A DNA stretch of 64,000 nucleotides from a virus. The position numbers were made by a program, and so were the translations under genes. The stretch spans positions 1 to 64,000 of IMG/VR virus record IMGVR_UViG_3300021403_000006; one strand, written 5' to 3'. A model generated the notes under the pieces. It did not search any database. It saw nothing but the letters and a program-made list of their open reading frames with translations, and had not been told where the DNA came from. Positions 38,095-47,150 of the stretch are shown here, piece after piece. How positions within the stretch are numbered: position 1 is the first letter of the stretch; every line of letters begins with the position of its first letter.

Positions 38095-39563
38095 TGGCCA
38101 GGAAGCGGCCCGGCGCGCCCGCAGGGCGGGCACTTCAATACGAAGACCTCGACCCTGAGGGTCGTCGCGCTGCTCGTGAGAACTGGGCGGAGATGGGCAA
38201 GGCCAAGTCGCGCCATGCCGGAGCCGTCGCTGCCGCCCAGGAGGCTCAGACCACCAGCACGAACCCGGAATACGTCAAGAAGATGGGGCATCGGGAGTCA
38301 TCACTGGGGACGATCGGTCCACACCTGGAAGACAAGCCCATGACGCTCCAGGGAGCGTCGGCGGCACGGGTCAAACTGGTCCACCAGGGGGCGGCACGAG
38401 CCAAAGAGGCCGGTGGCGGAGACCTGGGCGGTGCCGACTGGTACTTCGGTCATCACAACCTCATCCGGGAGGCGGGCCGACAGCATGGCTTCAGTTCCCA
38501 CGAGGCCATTGCTGCCACTACCGCGCTCAGCCCACTGAACGCTCCGGAGTCGGAGCGGCCCGCCGGGGCCGCAGCCATGAAGCTGACGGCGGAGCCTCAC
38601 ACCGTCACCATCAGCAAGGAGCTACACCAAGCCACCAAGGCCCCCATCAAGCGGATGGGGAAATCGTGGCAGGGGCAGGGACTGGGGGAAGTTCCACCGC
38701 TTCCCAAAGAGCATGTCGGTCAGGAAGTCAAAGTCCAGGATCTTCATCCCGTGCATGTCGCCGCCATTGGGTCGGTGACCGCCAAGATGCGGAACAAAGG
38801 CAAGCCAGTCGAATCCAGCGCGCCGGAGGCCTTCACCGCCATGGGAGCCACTCGGCTCTCTGACGAGGTGGCCCGTTCGATTGGCCACCTCCGGGGCGAC
38901 ATCCCGCACGAAGACGTGATCTCACCCCACGGTGGTCCCAAGGTCTGGAGCTACAAGGAGTCCACCAAGGCGGCGGTACCGGGCAGCGCAGAGCATGGCG
39001 AGTTCGCCACCCGGATGCACCACTTCATCCACGGCGACCCTCACCAGGGAGTCATGGACCTATGGGGCCTGCGCCACTCCGACCAGGGGATCCTCTCGCC
39101 AGAGCATCACACCGCCGAGGACACCTGGATGCAGTCCATCTCCACTCGGCAGACCCCGCTCAACGTGCCGGGCAGCCGGGGCCGTGGCGTGAGCGTGGCG
39201 AAGATGGCCGGGAGCGACCCCAAGCTCTCCGCCGCCGACGCCATGCGGAAATCGTCACCGACCTCGGAGGCCGCCGTCGCCGACGACCCCCGCCTGACCG
39301 GCACTGGCATCGCCCACGCCCTCAACAACAAGGCCACCCGCATGGCGGCAAACAAGGTCAAGATCCAGATGGGGCACGAGACCGCCAACATGCCCGCCGT
39401 GGCCGTCCAGGCCATGTCCTGGACAGAGCAGCGCCGCCAGGCGGATAAGGACCCGGAGTACAAGATCGCCCAGATGTCGGCGGATCACCGCAAGCAGGTC
39501 GGGAACAGCCGCCAGTTCCGCCAGCAGAGCTTGTTCAGCCCCAAGAAGTACGAGGAGCAGTGA
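38094..39563 (+). CDS. Conserved phage protein of DUF7178-like type, 489 aa
   Basis: Residues of about 110-160 have GGADWYFGHHNLIREAGRQH, then HEAIAATTALSPLN. This is a helical motif ending in an (A)LSP turn that recurs in actinobacterial plasmid and phage proteins. Further on DLWGLRHSDQGIL, and the late PAVAVQAMSWTEQRRQAD, fit the same family. The N-terminus is basic. The family has no established activity that I know. It lies just before the portal, so it may be a virion or injected protein. Confidence 0.55.
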   Translation: MARKRPGAPAGRALQYEDLDPEGRRAARENWAEMGKAKSRHAGAVAAAQEAQTTSTNPEYVKKMGHRESSLGTIGPHLEDKPMTLQGASAARVKLVHQGAARAKEAGGGDLGGADWYFGHHNLIREAGRQHGFSSHEAIAATTALSPLNAPESERPAGAAAMKLTAEPHTVTISKELHQATKAPIKRMGKSWQGQGLGEVPPLPKEHVGQEVKVQDLHPVHVAAIGSVTAKMRNKGKPVESSAPEAFTAMGATRLSDEVARSIGHLRGDIPHEDVISPHGGPKVWSYKESTKAAVPGSAEHGEFATRMHHFIHGDPHQGVMDLWGLRHSDQGILSPEHHTAEDTWMQSISTRQTPLNVPGSRGRGVSVAKMAGSDPKLSAADAMRKSSPTSEAAVADDPRLTGTGIAHALNNKATRMAANKVKIQMGHETANMPAVAVQAMSWTEQRRQADKDPEYKIAQMSADHRKQVGNSRQFRQQSLFSPKKYEEQ

Positions 39564-39796
39564 TGTCCTACGTCCAGAACGAGCCGGTGCCCTACATGGA
39601 TCTCCAGACCCTGTGGAACGACCGGCGCGATCCTCATGCCAGTCCGCTGGCGTCCTCGCCTCGACGTGAGGAGGCCCGTGGTAAAGGGGGCAGTGGCCTG
39701 GCCAGCGCGGTTGAAGGCATCTTCCGCAGTGGTGTCGGCGACGACGGGACCACCTCTAAGTTGCCCGACGAGCGCTTGTACCAGGGCCAGAAATGA
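39563..39796 (+). CDS. Hypothetical protein, 77 aa
   Basis: The ATG at 39563 overlaps the upstream TGA; a GTG one codon earlier is possible. The protein has an N-terminal aromatic/acidic stretch (YVQNEPVPYMDLQTLWNDRR) and a Gly/Ser-rich remainder. The function is unknown. Confidence 0.5.
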   Translation: MSYVQNEPVPYMDLQTLWNDRRDPHASPLASSPRREEARGKGGSGLASAVEGIFRSGVGDDGTTSKLPDERLYQGQK

Positions 39797-39957
39797 ATCG
39801 GCATCACCCTCGTCACGCCGCACTTGCATCCCGAACGTCCAGCCAGCACTACAAGCAAGCGCAGGCTCGTGCCCTCAAGTCCATACAGAGTCGTAGGCGT
39901 CTCCCTCGCACTCAGGTCGACTATTACATCCAACGGATAACCGCGCCTCCTCGATAG
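39793..39957 (+). CDS. 54-aa basic protein before the portal
   Basis: An ATG at 39793 overlaps the previous TGA (ATGA), and the TAG at 39955-39957 directly abuts the portal ATG. The sequence is rich in Arg, His and Gln (HHPRHAALASRTSS, then SIQSRRRLPRTQ). The perfect fit between its neighbours supports a real gene. Confidence 0.55.
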   Translation: MNRHHPRHAALASRTSSQHYKQAQARALKSIQSRRRLPRTQVDYYIQRITAPPR

Positions 39958-41715
39958 ATGGCCATCCAGTTCCAGTCGCCTAGCTATCGGGCGGCGTCCT
40001 CCGACCTCACCATCCAGATCAGCCCGCTCGGCCTGGTCGAGCTAGCTGACGAGGAGTTTGAGGTCCACGGGCCGCGGCTCAACCGCTACGCCATGAACTG
40101 GGCCTTCTACTTGGGCTACCACTGGGCGCAGCGCCCCGACCTGGGGGAGCCGCAACTCACCTTCAACTACACCAGGGCACTCTCCGACTTCACCACCAAC
40201 TTCGTCTTCGGCAAAGGCGTGGGCTTCCGGTCCCCCGATGCCACCGGGGCCATCGTGCCCACCCGGCTCCAACGCGTCTGGGAGGTTGACAATAAGAAGG
40301 AGTCCCTGCTATGGGAGTCCGGGGCCATGGGGTCGGTGACCGGCGACTGTTTTATCAAGGTGGCCTACGAGGAACCGTGGCAAGATCCATCGGGGATGCC
40401 GCATCCGGGGCGGGTGCGGATATTGCCCCTTAACTCCGCCTTCTGCTTTCCGGAGTGGCATCCCCACGACCGCAACCGGCTCATCCGCTTCAAGCTGAAG
40501 TACCGCTTCTGGGGCACGACCCAAGAAGGGACGCGCCAGGTCTTCAGCTACACAGAGCTACTCACAGAGAGCCGTGTAGAGGAGTACGTCAACGACGAAC
40601 TCATCGACGCGCGTGACAACCCGCTCGGCGAGATCCCCGTTGTCCACATCAGCAACCTGCCGATCCCTTCATCGCCGTGGGGCATGCCTGACATCCAGGA
40701 CGTCACCGTCTTGAACCGGGAGTACAACGAGAAGGCCACCGACATCAGCGACATCATCAACTACCACGCCGCTCCGGTGACGGTAGTGATCGGGGCACGA
40801 GCCTCCAACTTGGAGAAGGGCACCCACCAAACCTGGAGTATCCCCAACAAGGAAGCCAAGGTCGAGAACCTGCTCTTCGACCCTCAGGGCATCGAGATGT
40901 CCATCAAGTACCTGGAGGTCATAAAGCGGGCCATGCACGAGATGACCGGCGTGCCGGTTACCGCCCTCGGCGAGGAGCAGGCCATCTCCAACACCAGCGG
41001 TGTGGCGCTGGCCATCCAGTACCAGCCACTGATGAATCGCTTCCATCTCAAGGCCACTCAGTACGGCGAGGGCTTTGCGGCGGTCAACAAGCTGGCGCTC
41101 AAGACGCTCTTCATGAAAGAGCCGGAGATGCTGGTCTACAACCCGGAGATCGACCCCCCGCTCCAGGATGACCAGCTTCCGATGCTGGACCCGATGGACC
41201 CCATCACCTATGAGAACACGGTCCACTTCCAACCGCCTCTGCCCGTCGACCAACTGGTCAAGCTCAACGAGCTTCAGGTCAAGATGGCTCTGGGCCTGGA
41301 GTCCAAGCGTGGTGCCCTGATCGAGCTTGGTGAGGAGCAGCCCGATGAGAAGCTCCAGGAGCTTTTCCACGAACTGATCGATGACGCCGAACAACAGGCC
41401 GCGCTGGAGTACCTGCGGTCCATGGCAGCCAGCTTCACCGTGAACATGACCGGCATGATCCCGCCGGACGGTCCTGTACCTCAGCCCCCGCCACCGGCCA
41501 ACGGCAACGGAAACGGGGACGGCAAGCCAGGAGTCAAGTCAGCGGGCGGTCCGGGCGTCAACAGCGCCCCAGGTTCAGTGCCCAAGCTGGGCGTGCTACC
41601 TGGCATCGACCTGACCGACTCCGACGACGTCAAGAAGATGCAGCAGCGCATCGTCGCTCTGGCGCACGGGACCACGATGCCCCAGCGCCGAGTCCCCGAA
41701 GAAGACGACACCTGA
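39958..41715 (+). CDS. Portal protein
   Basis: The protein has 585 aa. FNYTRALSDFTTNFVFGKGV, GDCFIKVAYEEPWQDPSG and IPVVHISNLPIPSSPWG, then NREYNEKATDISDIINYHAA and the stem/crown region with ISNTSGVALAIQYQPLMNRF, match the SPP1 gp6-like portal family. The C-terminal 80 residues are Pro/Gly/Asn-rich and disordered. It forms the dodecameric DNA channel. Its place after terminase and before scaffold and capsid is typical. Confidence 0.88.
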   Translation: MAIQFQSPSYRAASSDLTIQISPLGLVELADEEFEVHGPRLNRYAMNWAFYLGYHWAQRPDLGEPQLTFNYTRALSDFTTNFVFGKGVGFRSPDATGAIVPTRLQRVWEVDNKKESLLWESGAMGSVTGDCFIKVAYEEPWQDPSGMPHPGRVRILPLNSAFCFPEWHPHDRNRLIRFKLKYRFWGTTQEGTRQVFSYTELLTESRVEEYVNDELIDARDNPLGEIPVVHISNLPIPSSPWGMPDIQDVTVLNREYNEKATDISDIINYHAAPVTVVIGARASNLEKGTHQTWSIPNKEAKVENLLFDPQGIEMSIKYLEVIKRAMHEMTGVPVTALGEEQAISNTSGVALAIQYQPLMNRFHLKATQYGEGFAAVNKLALKTLFMKEPEMLVYNPEIDPPLQDDQLPMLDPMDPITYENTVHFQPPLPVDQLVKLNELQVKMALGLESKRGALIELGEEQPDEKLQELFHELIDDAEQQAALEYLRSMAASFTVNMTGMIPPDGPVPQPPPPANGNGNGDGKPGVKSAGGPGVNSAPGSVPKLGVLPGIDLTDSDDVKKMQQRIVALAHGTTMPQRRVPEEDDT

Positions 41716-41734
41716 AAGGAGCCATGAGTAGTAC

Positions 41735-42541
41735 ATGACCGTCACCGAACCACAGACAACGCCGCCGGAACCACCCGACCCGAACGACCCGAACAACATC
41801 ACTGTCGAGGTTCCCGGTCAGCCCCCTGCTCAGCCGCCCCCGCCGACGTCCGGCAACCGTCAAGCCCGCAGTGGCGCTGATGTCCAGACGTTCACCGCGG
41901 AAGATGTCGAGCGGATTCGTCAAGAGGAGCGTGCCCGGTATGGGACCGTCACCTCACAACTGGACGAGTTAAACGCAGAGATCTCCAGATACCGCCAGGC
42001 AGACGAAGAGAGAGCCAAGGCCGACGACAAGATCCGTAAGGACGCCGAGAAAGCTGAAAAAAAGAAGCAAGAAGAGGAGATGGAGCTTCGTGATTTAATC
42101 ACGAAGAAGGACCAAGAGTGGGAGGAAAAGCTCGCCGCTGAGCGGGCAGAGCGTGAGCGCACTCTGGCTGTCCTGGAGCAAGAGCGCCGTCATGCGACCC
42201 TCCAGAACTACCTCTCCCAGCAAATGATGGAGAAGGGTGAGCTAATCGCTCCCCAGTTGCGGAAGCTCGTGGCCGGTAACAGTGAGCAGGAGATCGACGC
42301 CAAGATCTCGGAACTTGTAGACATCTCTGAGAGTCTCCTGGGCGATACACAACAGTTATTGCAACGTCAGAACGCTCAACGTCCGACCGTTGGAGTGACG
42401 GCCCCGCCAGTCGGTCCGGTGGATATGACTGGGGGAACGCGCACGTATACGCCAGATGACATCAAGGCGCTGACACCCGAAGAGTACGCTGCCCAACGTG
42501 AGTCATTGCTGCGTGCGGCGTCCAATAGTCGTAGGCAATAG
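41735..42541 (+). CDS. Scaffold-like coiled-coil protein
   Basis: The protein has 268 aa. A Pro-rich disordered N-terminus is followed by a long coiled coil (about residues 50-200) dense in Glu, Lys, Arg and Gln, for example ERIRQEERARYGTVTSQLDE and KAEKKKQEEEMELRDLITKK. A hydrophobic patch (LIAPQLRKLVAG) and a short C-terminal helix follow. This build and the position between portal and major capsid fit an internal scaffold. Confidence 0.75.
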   Translation: MTVTEPQTTPPEPPDPNDPNNITVEVPGQPPAQPPPPTSGNRQARSGADVQTFTAEDVERIRQEERARYGTVTSQLDELNAEISRYRQADEERAKADDKIRKDAEKAEKKKQEEEMELRDLITKKDQEWEEKLAAERAERERTLAVLEQERRHATLQNYLSQQMMEKGELIAPQLRKLVAGNSEQEIDAKISELVDISESLLGDTQQLLQRQNAQRPTVGVTAPPVGPVDMTGGTRTYTPDDIKALTPEEYAAQRESLLRAASNSRRQ

Positions 42542-42559
42542 GAATCAGGAAGGCCGGAA

Positions 42560-42582
42560 ACTCAAGGCCATTTTTTGAGAAA
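42560..42582 (+). terminator. Weak hairpin with T run before the capsid gene
   Basis: CTCAA pairs with TTGAG around GGCCATTTT, and a GGCC repeat lies just upstream. The T run is part of the loop or stem, so full termination is doubtful. It may cause pausing or mark an RNA-processing site that raises capsid message. Confidence 0.3.
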
Positions 42583-42595
42583 GTGAGGTAGGCAA

Positions 42596-43603
42596 ATGCC
42601 TTCCAGCATCACCGGCACTCCTCTTCTGAGCGCCTCACCCACCGGGTATCCCGGTACGAACTCCCAACTATCTCCAGCGATCCAGGTGATCTGGTCGAAG
42701 GAGATCCTGTTCCAGTCGATGCCGGTGCTGCGCTTCGAACAGTTCGCGGTGAAGAAGACGGAACTGGGAATCCAGCCCGGACTCCAGATCAACTTCATGC
42801 GTTACAACAACCTCGGAGACGCCACACAGTTGGTTGAGGGTGTCCGCATGCAGACCGCGGCTCTCACCGCCTCGCAGTACGCCATCACCGTGGCGGAGCA
42901 GGGCTACGCCGTCGCTGTCAGCGAGCTTCTCCTGAACTCGTCCTTCGATGACGTGATGGCCTCGTCCTCCCGGCTGCTGGGCCGCAACATGGCCAAGTAC
43001 CTGGACGGCTCCGCTCGTGACACGCTCTACAACGCGTCGTCGGTCATCTGGGGCTACGCCCTCCCGGCTCCCACTGCCACCCGCACCCCGCTGTCGCCCT
43101 ACGACGCCGGGACGGTCGGCACCCAGCAGACCGACCTGACCACTGGGGCCAGCAAGGGCACCTTCTACATGAGCGTCAACGTGACCAAGGACGCCGTGGA
43201 GACCCTGGCCACCAAGAACGTGCCCCGCATCGGCGAGACCTACGTGGCCTTCATCGATCCGCACCAGTCCCGCCGCCTGCGTGACAACCCGGAGTTCATC
43301 GAGGTCACCAAGTACGCGGCCCCCGGCAACTTCATGCTGGGCGAGATCGGTCGGCTCAATGACACCGTCTACATCGAGACCACCCAGATTCGGCAGCAGC
43401 AGCCTGCCGGGGCGGGTACGCCGGTCGTTCACTGGGCGCTCTACCTGGGCGACAACGCCTTCGGGCACGCCATCGCTCTGCCGGTCGAGCTTCGCGACGG
43501 CGGCGTTTTGGACTTCGGTCGTGAGCATGCCCTCTGCTGGTATGCCATCTGGGGCTTCGGTCTGATCACCGATCAGGCTGTCGTGATCGCCCAGACCAAC
43601 TGA
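42596..43603 (+). CDS. Major capsid protein
   Basis: The protein has 335 aa. SPAIQVIWSKEILFQSMPVL near the start, LGDATQLVEGVRM as the loop region, a long spine-like helix (VMASSSRLLGRNMAKYLDGS), YVAFIDPHQSRRLRDNPEF and FMLGEIGRLNDTVYIETTQI fit an HK97-fold capsid protein of the N4 gp56-like type. It follows the scaffold-like gene. The ATG has an SD (AAGTGAGG). Confidence 0.85.
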   Translation: MPSSITGTPLLSASPTGYPGTNSQLSPAIQVIWSKEILFQSMPVLRFEQFAVKKTELGIQPGLQINFMRYNNLGDATQLVEGVRMQTAALTASQYAITVAEQGYAVAVSELLLNSSFDDVMASSSRLLGRNMAKYLDGSARDTLYNASSVIWGYALPAPTATRTPLSPYDAGTVGTQQTDLTTGASKGTFYMSVNVTKDAVETLATKNVPRIGETYVAFIDPHQSRRLRDNPEFIEVTKYAAPGNFMLGEIGRLNDTVYIETTQIRQQQPAGAGTPVVHWALYLGDNAFGHAIALPVELRDGGVLDFGREHALCWYAIWGFGLITDQAVVIAQTN

Positions 43604-44139
43604 TGCCGAGGGGAACAGCACAACGAGGGGACTTCACCGGCCAGGAACGTCAGAGACTGACCGAGGAGAAGGCGAAGGAACTGGCGGAGCGTCAGAAGGA
43701 GATCGGCCTCGTCAACCAGGTCGACATCGTGGTCGAGGAAGAGGGCATCTTCGACCCGATCACTGGTGAGCTAGAGGAGCTTCCCGAAGACGCTCAGGCC
43801 AGGATCGAGCAGATGCAGGAGCAGCCGGTGGTGGTGGACGACGATCCCATCCTGGATCCCGCCCACCCGGCTCAGAACTACGACCCCATGAAGGACCTCA
43901 GGGACCTGGAGACCAAGCAACACGCCAAGCCGGTCGTTACCAATCCCATGGAGGTCCAGGACCTGGGGCCGGAGCCGATCACCGTCGATGACGAGTGGCG
44001 GGTGGTCCGGGTCAACACCGACATCGAGGAGATGACCTACGGGGTCGAACACAACTACACGTTCCTGCGAGGTCGTCGCTACCGAGTTCCCAGGGATCTC
44101 TATGACTGGCTCGAAAGCCGAGGTGTGGTTTACCACTGA
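43603..44139 (+). CDS. Acidic head-region protein, 178 aa
   Basis: The N-terminal half is a charged helix (RQRLTEEKAKELAERQKEIG) and an acidic linker. The last 60 residues (EWRVVRVNTDIEEMTYGVEH, then FLRGRRYRVPRDLYDWLESR) form a small domain common after capsid genes in actinophages. It may be a head-completion or minor head protein. ATG overlaps the capsid stop. Confidence 0.55.
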   Translation: MPRGTAQRGDFTGQERQRLTEEKAKELAERQKEIGLVNQVDIVVEEEGIFDPITGELEELPEDAQARIEQMQEQPVVVDDDPILDPAHPAQNYDPMKDLRDLETKQHAKPVVTNPMEVQDLGPEPITVDDEWRVVRVNTDIEEMTYGVEHNYTFLRGRRYRVPRDLYDWLESRGVVYH

Positions 44140-44444
44140 TGACCGACGTCGAGCCGGAGGTCCGAACCTGCGACAAATGCGGCCAGCAGGACAACGAGCC
44201 GCACCACGTTCAATACGTCGCCAACAATCCGGCCAGTCCTGACCTCTCCGTCAGCAAGCATGTTCGATGCTGCGCCGAGGATGGCTGTCCGATCTGCACC
44301 GCGGATGTGCATGCGGCTGAGCAGGCCGGGTTCGACCCCGAACACCTGAGCGACTTCGTTCAGCACCGGCCTGAGGACCACCAGCAGCGGCTCCACGATG
44401 AGTTCGGCGTCGAGTCCCCTGATGTCCAGGCTGAGGAGACGTAA
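44139..44444 (+). CDS. Zinc-finger protein in head operon, 101 aa
   Basis: CDKCGQQDNEPHH at residues 11-23 and RCCAEDGCPIC at about 43-53 supply four to six Cys plus His for zinc. The remainder is acidic and helical. ATG overlaps the upstream stop (TGATG). The function is unknown. Confidence 0.55.
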   Translation: MTDVEPEVRTCDKCGQQDNEPHHVQYVANNPASPDLSVSKHVRCCAEDGCPICTADVHAAEQAGFDPEHLSDFVQHRPEDHQQRLHDEFGVESPDVQAEET

Positions 44445-44827
44445 TGGCGAACCTGGTCAGTACTGAGGCCAACGCCCTCCTGGGCGCATCATCGGGCCAG
44501 GCGGCGTACGTGGCCCCCACCGCCCCCATCAGGGTGGCCCTGGTGACCGCCACCGGCAGTGCCACCGCCGCAGGCACGGAGGTGACCGGCGGCAGCTATG
44601 CCCGTCAGACCATCACCTTCGCGGCCCCGGCGGGTGGAGCTATCTCTTCCAACGTGGCTCTGACCTACACCAATATGCCCGCCTGCACCGTGACCGGAGT
44701 GGATGAGTTTGACTCGGCCACCACACCCGTCCGGCGCTGGTTTGGCAACCTCTCCTCCTCCAAGACGGTCAACGCCGGAGACACCTTCTCGATCGCATCA
44801 GGGTCGTACACCAAGACGCTGAGCTAA
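44444..44827 (+). CDS. Beta-rich structural protein, 127 aa
   Basis: PIRVALVTATGSATAAGTEV, then GGSYARQTITFAAPAGGAIS and VRRWFGNLSSSKTVNAGDTF, ending in IASGSYTKTLS, form a beta sandwich known from many actinobacterial phage head-tail regions. The family is usually annotated as a minor structural protein or decoration-like protein. Overlaps both neighbours by one base. Confidence 0.6.
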   Translation: MANLVSTEANALLGASSGQAAYVAPTAPIRVALVTATGSATAAGTEVTGGSYARQTITFAAPAGGAISSNVALTYTNMPACTVTGVDEFDSATTPVRRWFGNLSSSKTVNAGDTFSIASGSYTKTLS

Positions 44828-45003
44828 TGACCGTCCTGGAGGCCTCGACCACGGTGCAGATCAGCGCCGTCACACAGCCGAAGCCGCCTCCGTCCTTGGC
44901 TGACCAAATCGCCTCCGTGGCCGGGCGAGATCCCATCCTCCTGGGCGCGACCGGCTACATGGACACGGTCTTCACGTCCCGGCTGGCGGGTGACTCGGAG
45001 TAG
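44827..45003 (+). CDS. 58-aa protein, last gene of the head block
   Basis: ATG at 44827 overlaps the upstream TAA (TAATG), and the frame ends with TAG at 45001-45003, directly against the end of the convergent collagen-like gene. The sequence has Pro in the middle (TQPKPPPSLADQIASVAG) and a C-terminal GATGYMDTVFTSRLAG. No terminator lies between the two convergent genes. The function is unknown. Confidence 0.5.
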   Translation: MTVLEASTTVQISAVTQPKPPPSLADQIASVAGRDPILLGATGYMDTVFTSRLAGDSE

Positions 45004-45840
45004 TCACGGTACGTCGCCAATGGCGAGGAACCCGAAGGCCGAATCAGTCAGCACCCCGTCTACATTGCCGACTGCCACGACAGCGAGTGTCGTGGTGATC
45101 TGATCAACCGTGATCTCACCGGTCTGAACACCGGTACCGGCATTGACAGCCGGGTTGCCGAAGATCTTGGTGGCGATCATGGTCGGTGTGGACTGGAACG
45201 GGACAGTGAAGGTGATCTGGTAACGACCAGTACTCAGGTGGGTCACTGTCCATCCGGTTCCATCAAGGACACCGCCCGCCGCACTGACATTCCCCCGTAT
45301 CTCCGGTGGTGTCGGACCTGGAGGGCCTTGAGGTCCCGCTGGACCTACTGGTCCGGTTGCCCCGGTAGCTCCCGTCGCGCCAGTTGCCCCTGTCGCACCA
45401 GTCGCTCCGGCTGGTCCCCTCGCTCCTGTCGCTCCTGTCGCTCCTGTCGCTCCTGTCGCTCCTGTCGCTCCTGTCGTCCCCGCTCCTCCGGCGGGACCCC
45501 GTGCGCCACTAGCTCCCGTTGCTCCAGTCGCGCCGATGGCTCCTCTTGCTCCCACGGCCCCCACGGGTCCAATAGCTCCACTCGCACCTGTTGATCCCTG
45601 ATTACCCGGTGCGCCTGGCGTGCCGACCCCGGCTGGTCCGGCGGGACCGGCTGCTCCTCGTGGTCCAAGTGGTCCGGTCAGCCCTCGTGGACCGGCGATG
45701 CCTGGTCGTCCAGGTGGCCCAGTGGTGTGGGTGTTGCTCTTCCCAGCCATGAAGCTGGTTACTACCGCTGCTGCAACGAGGACGGCGGTCATAACAATGA
45801 GAAAGCCGGAGGACACTGCTCCCTGGTTACGCTCCCTCAT
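45004..45840 (-). CDS. Membrane-anchored collagen-like protein with C1q-like tip
   Basis: The protein has 278 aa. A hydrophobic helix at about 12-30 follows a charged start. Collagen G-X-Y repeats run from about 43 to 178, with long GAT runs, and a beta-rich C-terminal domain ([20 protein letters not shown], then [10 protein letters not shown]) is C1q-like. A trimeric stalk with a globular tip is expected. The N-terminal hydrophobic segment is unusual for a virion fibre and could be a membrane anchor or signal. It ends the lysis operon. Confidence 0.7.
   Translation of the reverse strand: MRERNQGAVSSGFLIVMTAVLVAAAVVTSFMAGKSNTHTTGPPGRPGIAGPRGLTGPLGPRGAAGPAGPAGVGTPGAPGNQGSTGASGAIGPVGAVGARGAIGATGATGASGARGPAGGAGTTGATGATGATGATGATGARGPAGATGATGATGATGATGATGPVGPAGPQGPPGPTPPEIRGNVSAAGGVLDGTGWTVTHLSTGRYQITFTVPFQSTPTMIATKIFGNPAVNAGTGVQTGEITVDQITTTLAVVAVGNVDGVLTDSAFGFLAIGDVP
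45421..45476 (-). repeat. Tandem 9-bp repeat encoding Gly-Ala-Thr
   Basis: CGCTCCTGT is repeated six times without change. On the minus strand it encodes the collagen tripeptide GAT. Identity at the DNA level points to slippage or recent expansion. Confidence 0.85.
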
Positions 45841-46018
45841 CGCCCAGGACCTCAGGATGGGCCATCCGTACTTTGTGAAGCTGTGCTTCCAAGGTTTCGG
45901 CCTGGCGATGGCTCTGGGCTAACTCTTCCTCGCACGCTTTGGAGCCTGTCTTGCGGGCGCGGATCACCGCTGCCCAGGCCGTCAGGACTGCGGCGATCGC
46001 GGTGCCGATAGCAGCCAA
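45827..46018 (-). CDS. Small membrane/coiled-coil protein after endolysin (holin or accessory candidate)
   Basis: The TTG at 46018 gives 63 aa; a CTG at 46063 with SD TGAGGA right after the endolysin stop would add 15 hydrophobic residues. One transmembrane helix ([20 protein letters not shown]) precedes a coiled coil ([20 protein letters not shown]). This layout suits a holin-like or spanin-like accessory protein. Overlaps the collagen-like gene start. Confidence 0.5.
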   Translation of the reverse strand: MAAIGTAIAAVLTAWAAVIRARKTGSKACEEELAQSHRQAETLEAQLHKVRMAHPEVLGDEGA

Positions 46019-46072
46019 GAAGACCCCGTCAAAAGTTACGCCGCCGACTGTGAATGCAAACAGATTGTGTCC

Positions 46073-46942
46073 TCAGGTCACAGGCGCGGTCCAACTAGCA
46101 GTCCACGTCTGCGGACCCACCAGCCCATCTACACCCAGCCCTTTCTCTTGCTGGAACTGGCGACAAACGCTCTGTGAGTTGGGACCGTACTTCCCATCGA
46201 CTCCGCCGATGCCTGACCATCCTCTGGCGACCATCTGCCGTTGCCATGTCGCCACGTTCGTGTTATCCACTCCGCCGTAGTAGCCGGAATGACAGTTTGG
46301 ATCATTTGATGGTGGCCCCAGGTATCCGCTGGACGGATAGGGAAAGGGAGGTGCTGCTCCGGCGGGAGGGGGTTTAGGGGCTGGTGTCGGAGGTGGGGTC
46401 GGACCCGGAGCCGGAGCCGGTGATCCTCCCGTCGCAAGGCTGAGGACGTAGGACCACGGGAAATACTGACCCGGATCGACGTGGCCTCCACCCCAACTAC
46501 CTAGGTCGCCGTGGCCGCACACGCCAGCCGACCCGCCTTGTGCCTGCTGAGGTGTGAGCTTGACGATGGGGATCCCGAACGCTGCCGCCTCTTCCTTGAT
46601 CCACTGGGCGCAGTTGGCGAGCATATTGGAATGGCTCTTCCACTGGGCATCGCTCCATAGGTAGCCACCTGAAGGAGTGCATAGCTCGTTTTGAACGGCA
46701 TAAGGGTTTGCGTTCGCGGCCGTCCAAGCCTTATTCGACCGACCGCAATATTCTCCCACCGTGTTAGGCGTATCGTCCGTGCCTACGTGAGATGAGACTT
46801 GGCTGGACGGATTTGCAAAAAAGTTTCCCAAGCTCTGGTATGTCGTGGCACCTTCACTTGTATGGATCACTATGAGCCTGACCTTGGCTCCGCCCCGGCT
46901 GGAGACGTTGGGGCTGGGAATGCCCACACGGACTAGGGTCAT
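46073..46942 (-). CDS. Endolysin: N-acetylmuramoyl-L-alanine amidase with binding domain
   Basis: The protein has 289 aa. The amidase_2 domain has LIVIHTSEGA (H27), VSSHVGTDD (H52), and GHGDLGSWGGGHVDPGQYFP with the zinc His and catalytic region. A Pro-rich linker (PAPAPGPTPPPTPAPKPPP) joins it to a C-terminal peptidoglycan-binding domain (WQRQMVARGWSGIGGVDGKY, then FQQEKGLGVDGLVGPQTW). It cuts the bond between glycan and peptide in the host wall at lysis. Confidence 0.92.
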   Translation of the reverse strand: MTLVRVGIPSPNVSSRGGAKVRLIVIHTSEGATTYQSLGNFFANPSSQVSSHVGTDDTPNTVGEYCGRSNKAWTAANANPYAVQNELCTPSGGYLWSDAQWKSHSNMLANCAQWIKEEAAAFGIPIVKLTPQQAQGGSAGVCGHGDLGSWGGGHVDPGQYFPWSYVLSLATGGSPAPAPGPTPPPTPAPKPPPAGAAPPFPYPSSGYLGPPSNDPNCHSGYYGGVDNTNVATWQRQMVARGWSGIGGVDGKYGPNSQSVCRQFQQEKGLGVDGLVGPQTWTASWTAPVT

Positions 46943-47137
46943 CTACTCCTCCTCTGCTGGTTCGGCTGCTGCTCCTGGGGTTCCGTCGTTGGCCAGGGAT
47001 TCACCGTGTTCCTCCCCGTCGTCTTCCTTCGGCTCAGGCCACTCCAGGTCCTCACCATCCGGACCTCGCACGTCGTCACCGGCCATGGGGGAATCGTCAG
47101 GTTCTGGGGCAGGGGTCGGCTCTTCTGTAGTACTCAT
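46943..47137 (-). CDS. Small acidic disordered protein, 64 aa
   Basis: The ATG at 47137 follows SD AAGGAGG. The sequence is almost entirely Glu, Asp, Pro, Gly and Ala. It lies between a collagen-like protein and the endolysin. No fold or function was recognised. Confidence 0.55.
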   Translation of the reverse strand: MSTTEEPTPAPEPDDSPMAGDDVRGPDGEDLEWPEPKEDDGEEHGESLANDGTPGAAAEPAEEE

Positions 47138-47150
47138 TGGGTTTCCTCCT

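Noticed and set aside
45415-45500. Regular short direct repeats that could suggest a CRISPR-like array
   Set aside because: The unit is only 9 bp without spacers and encodes the collagen tripeptide GAT in frame.
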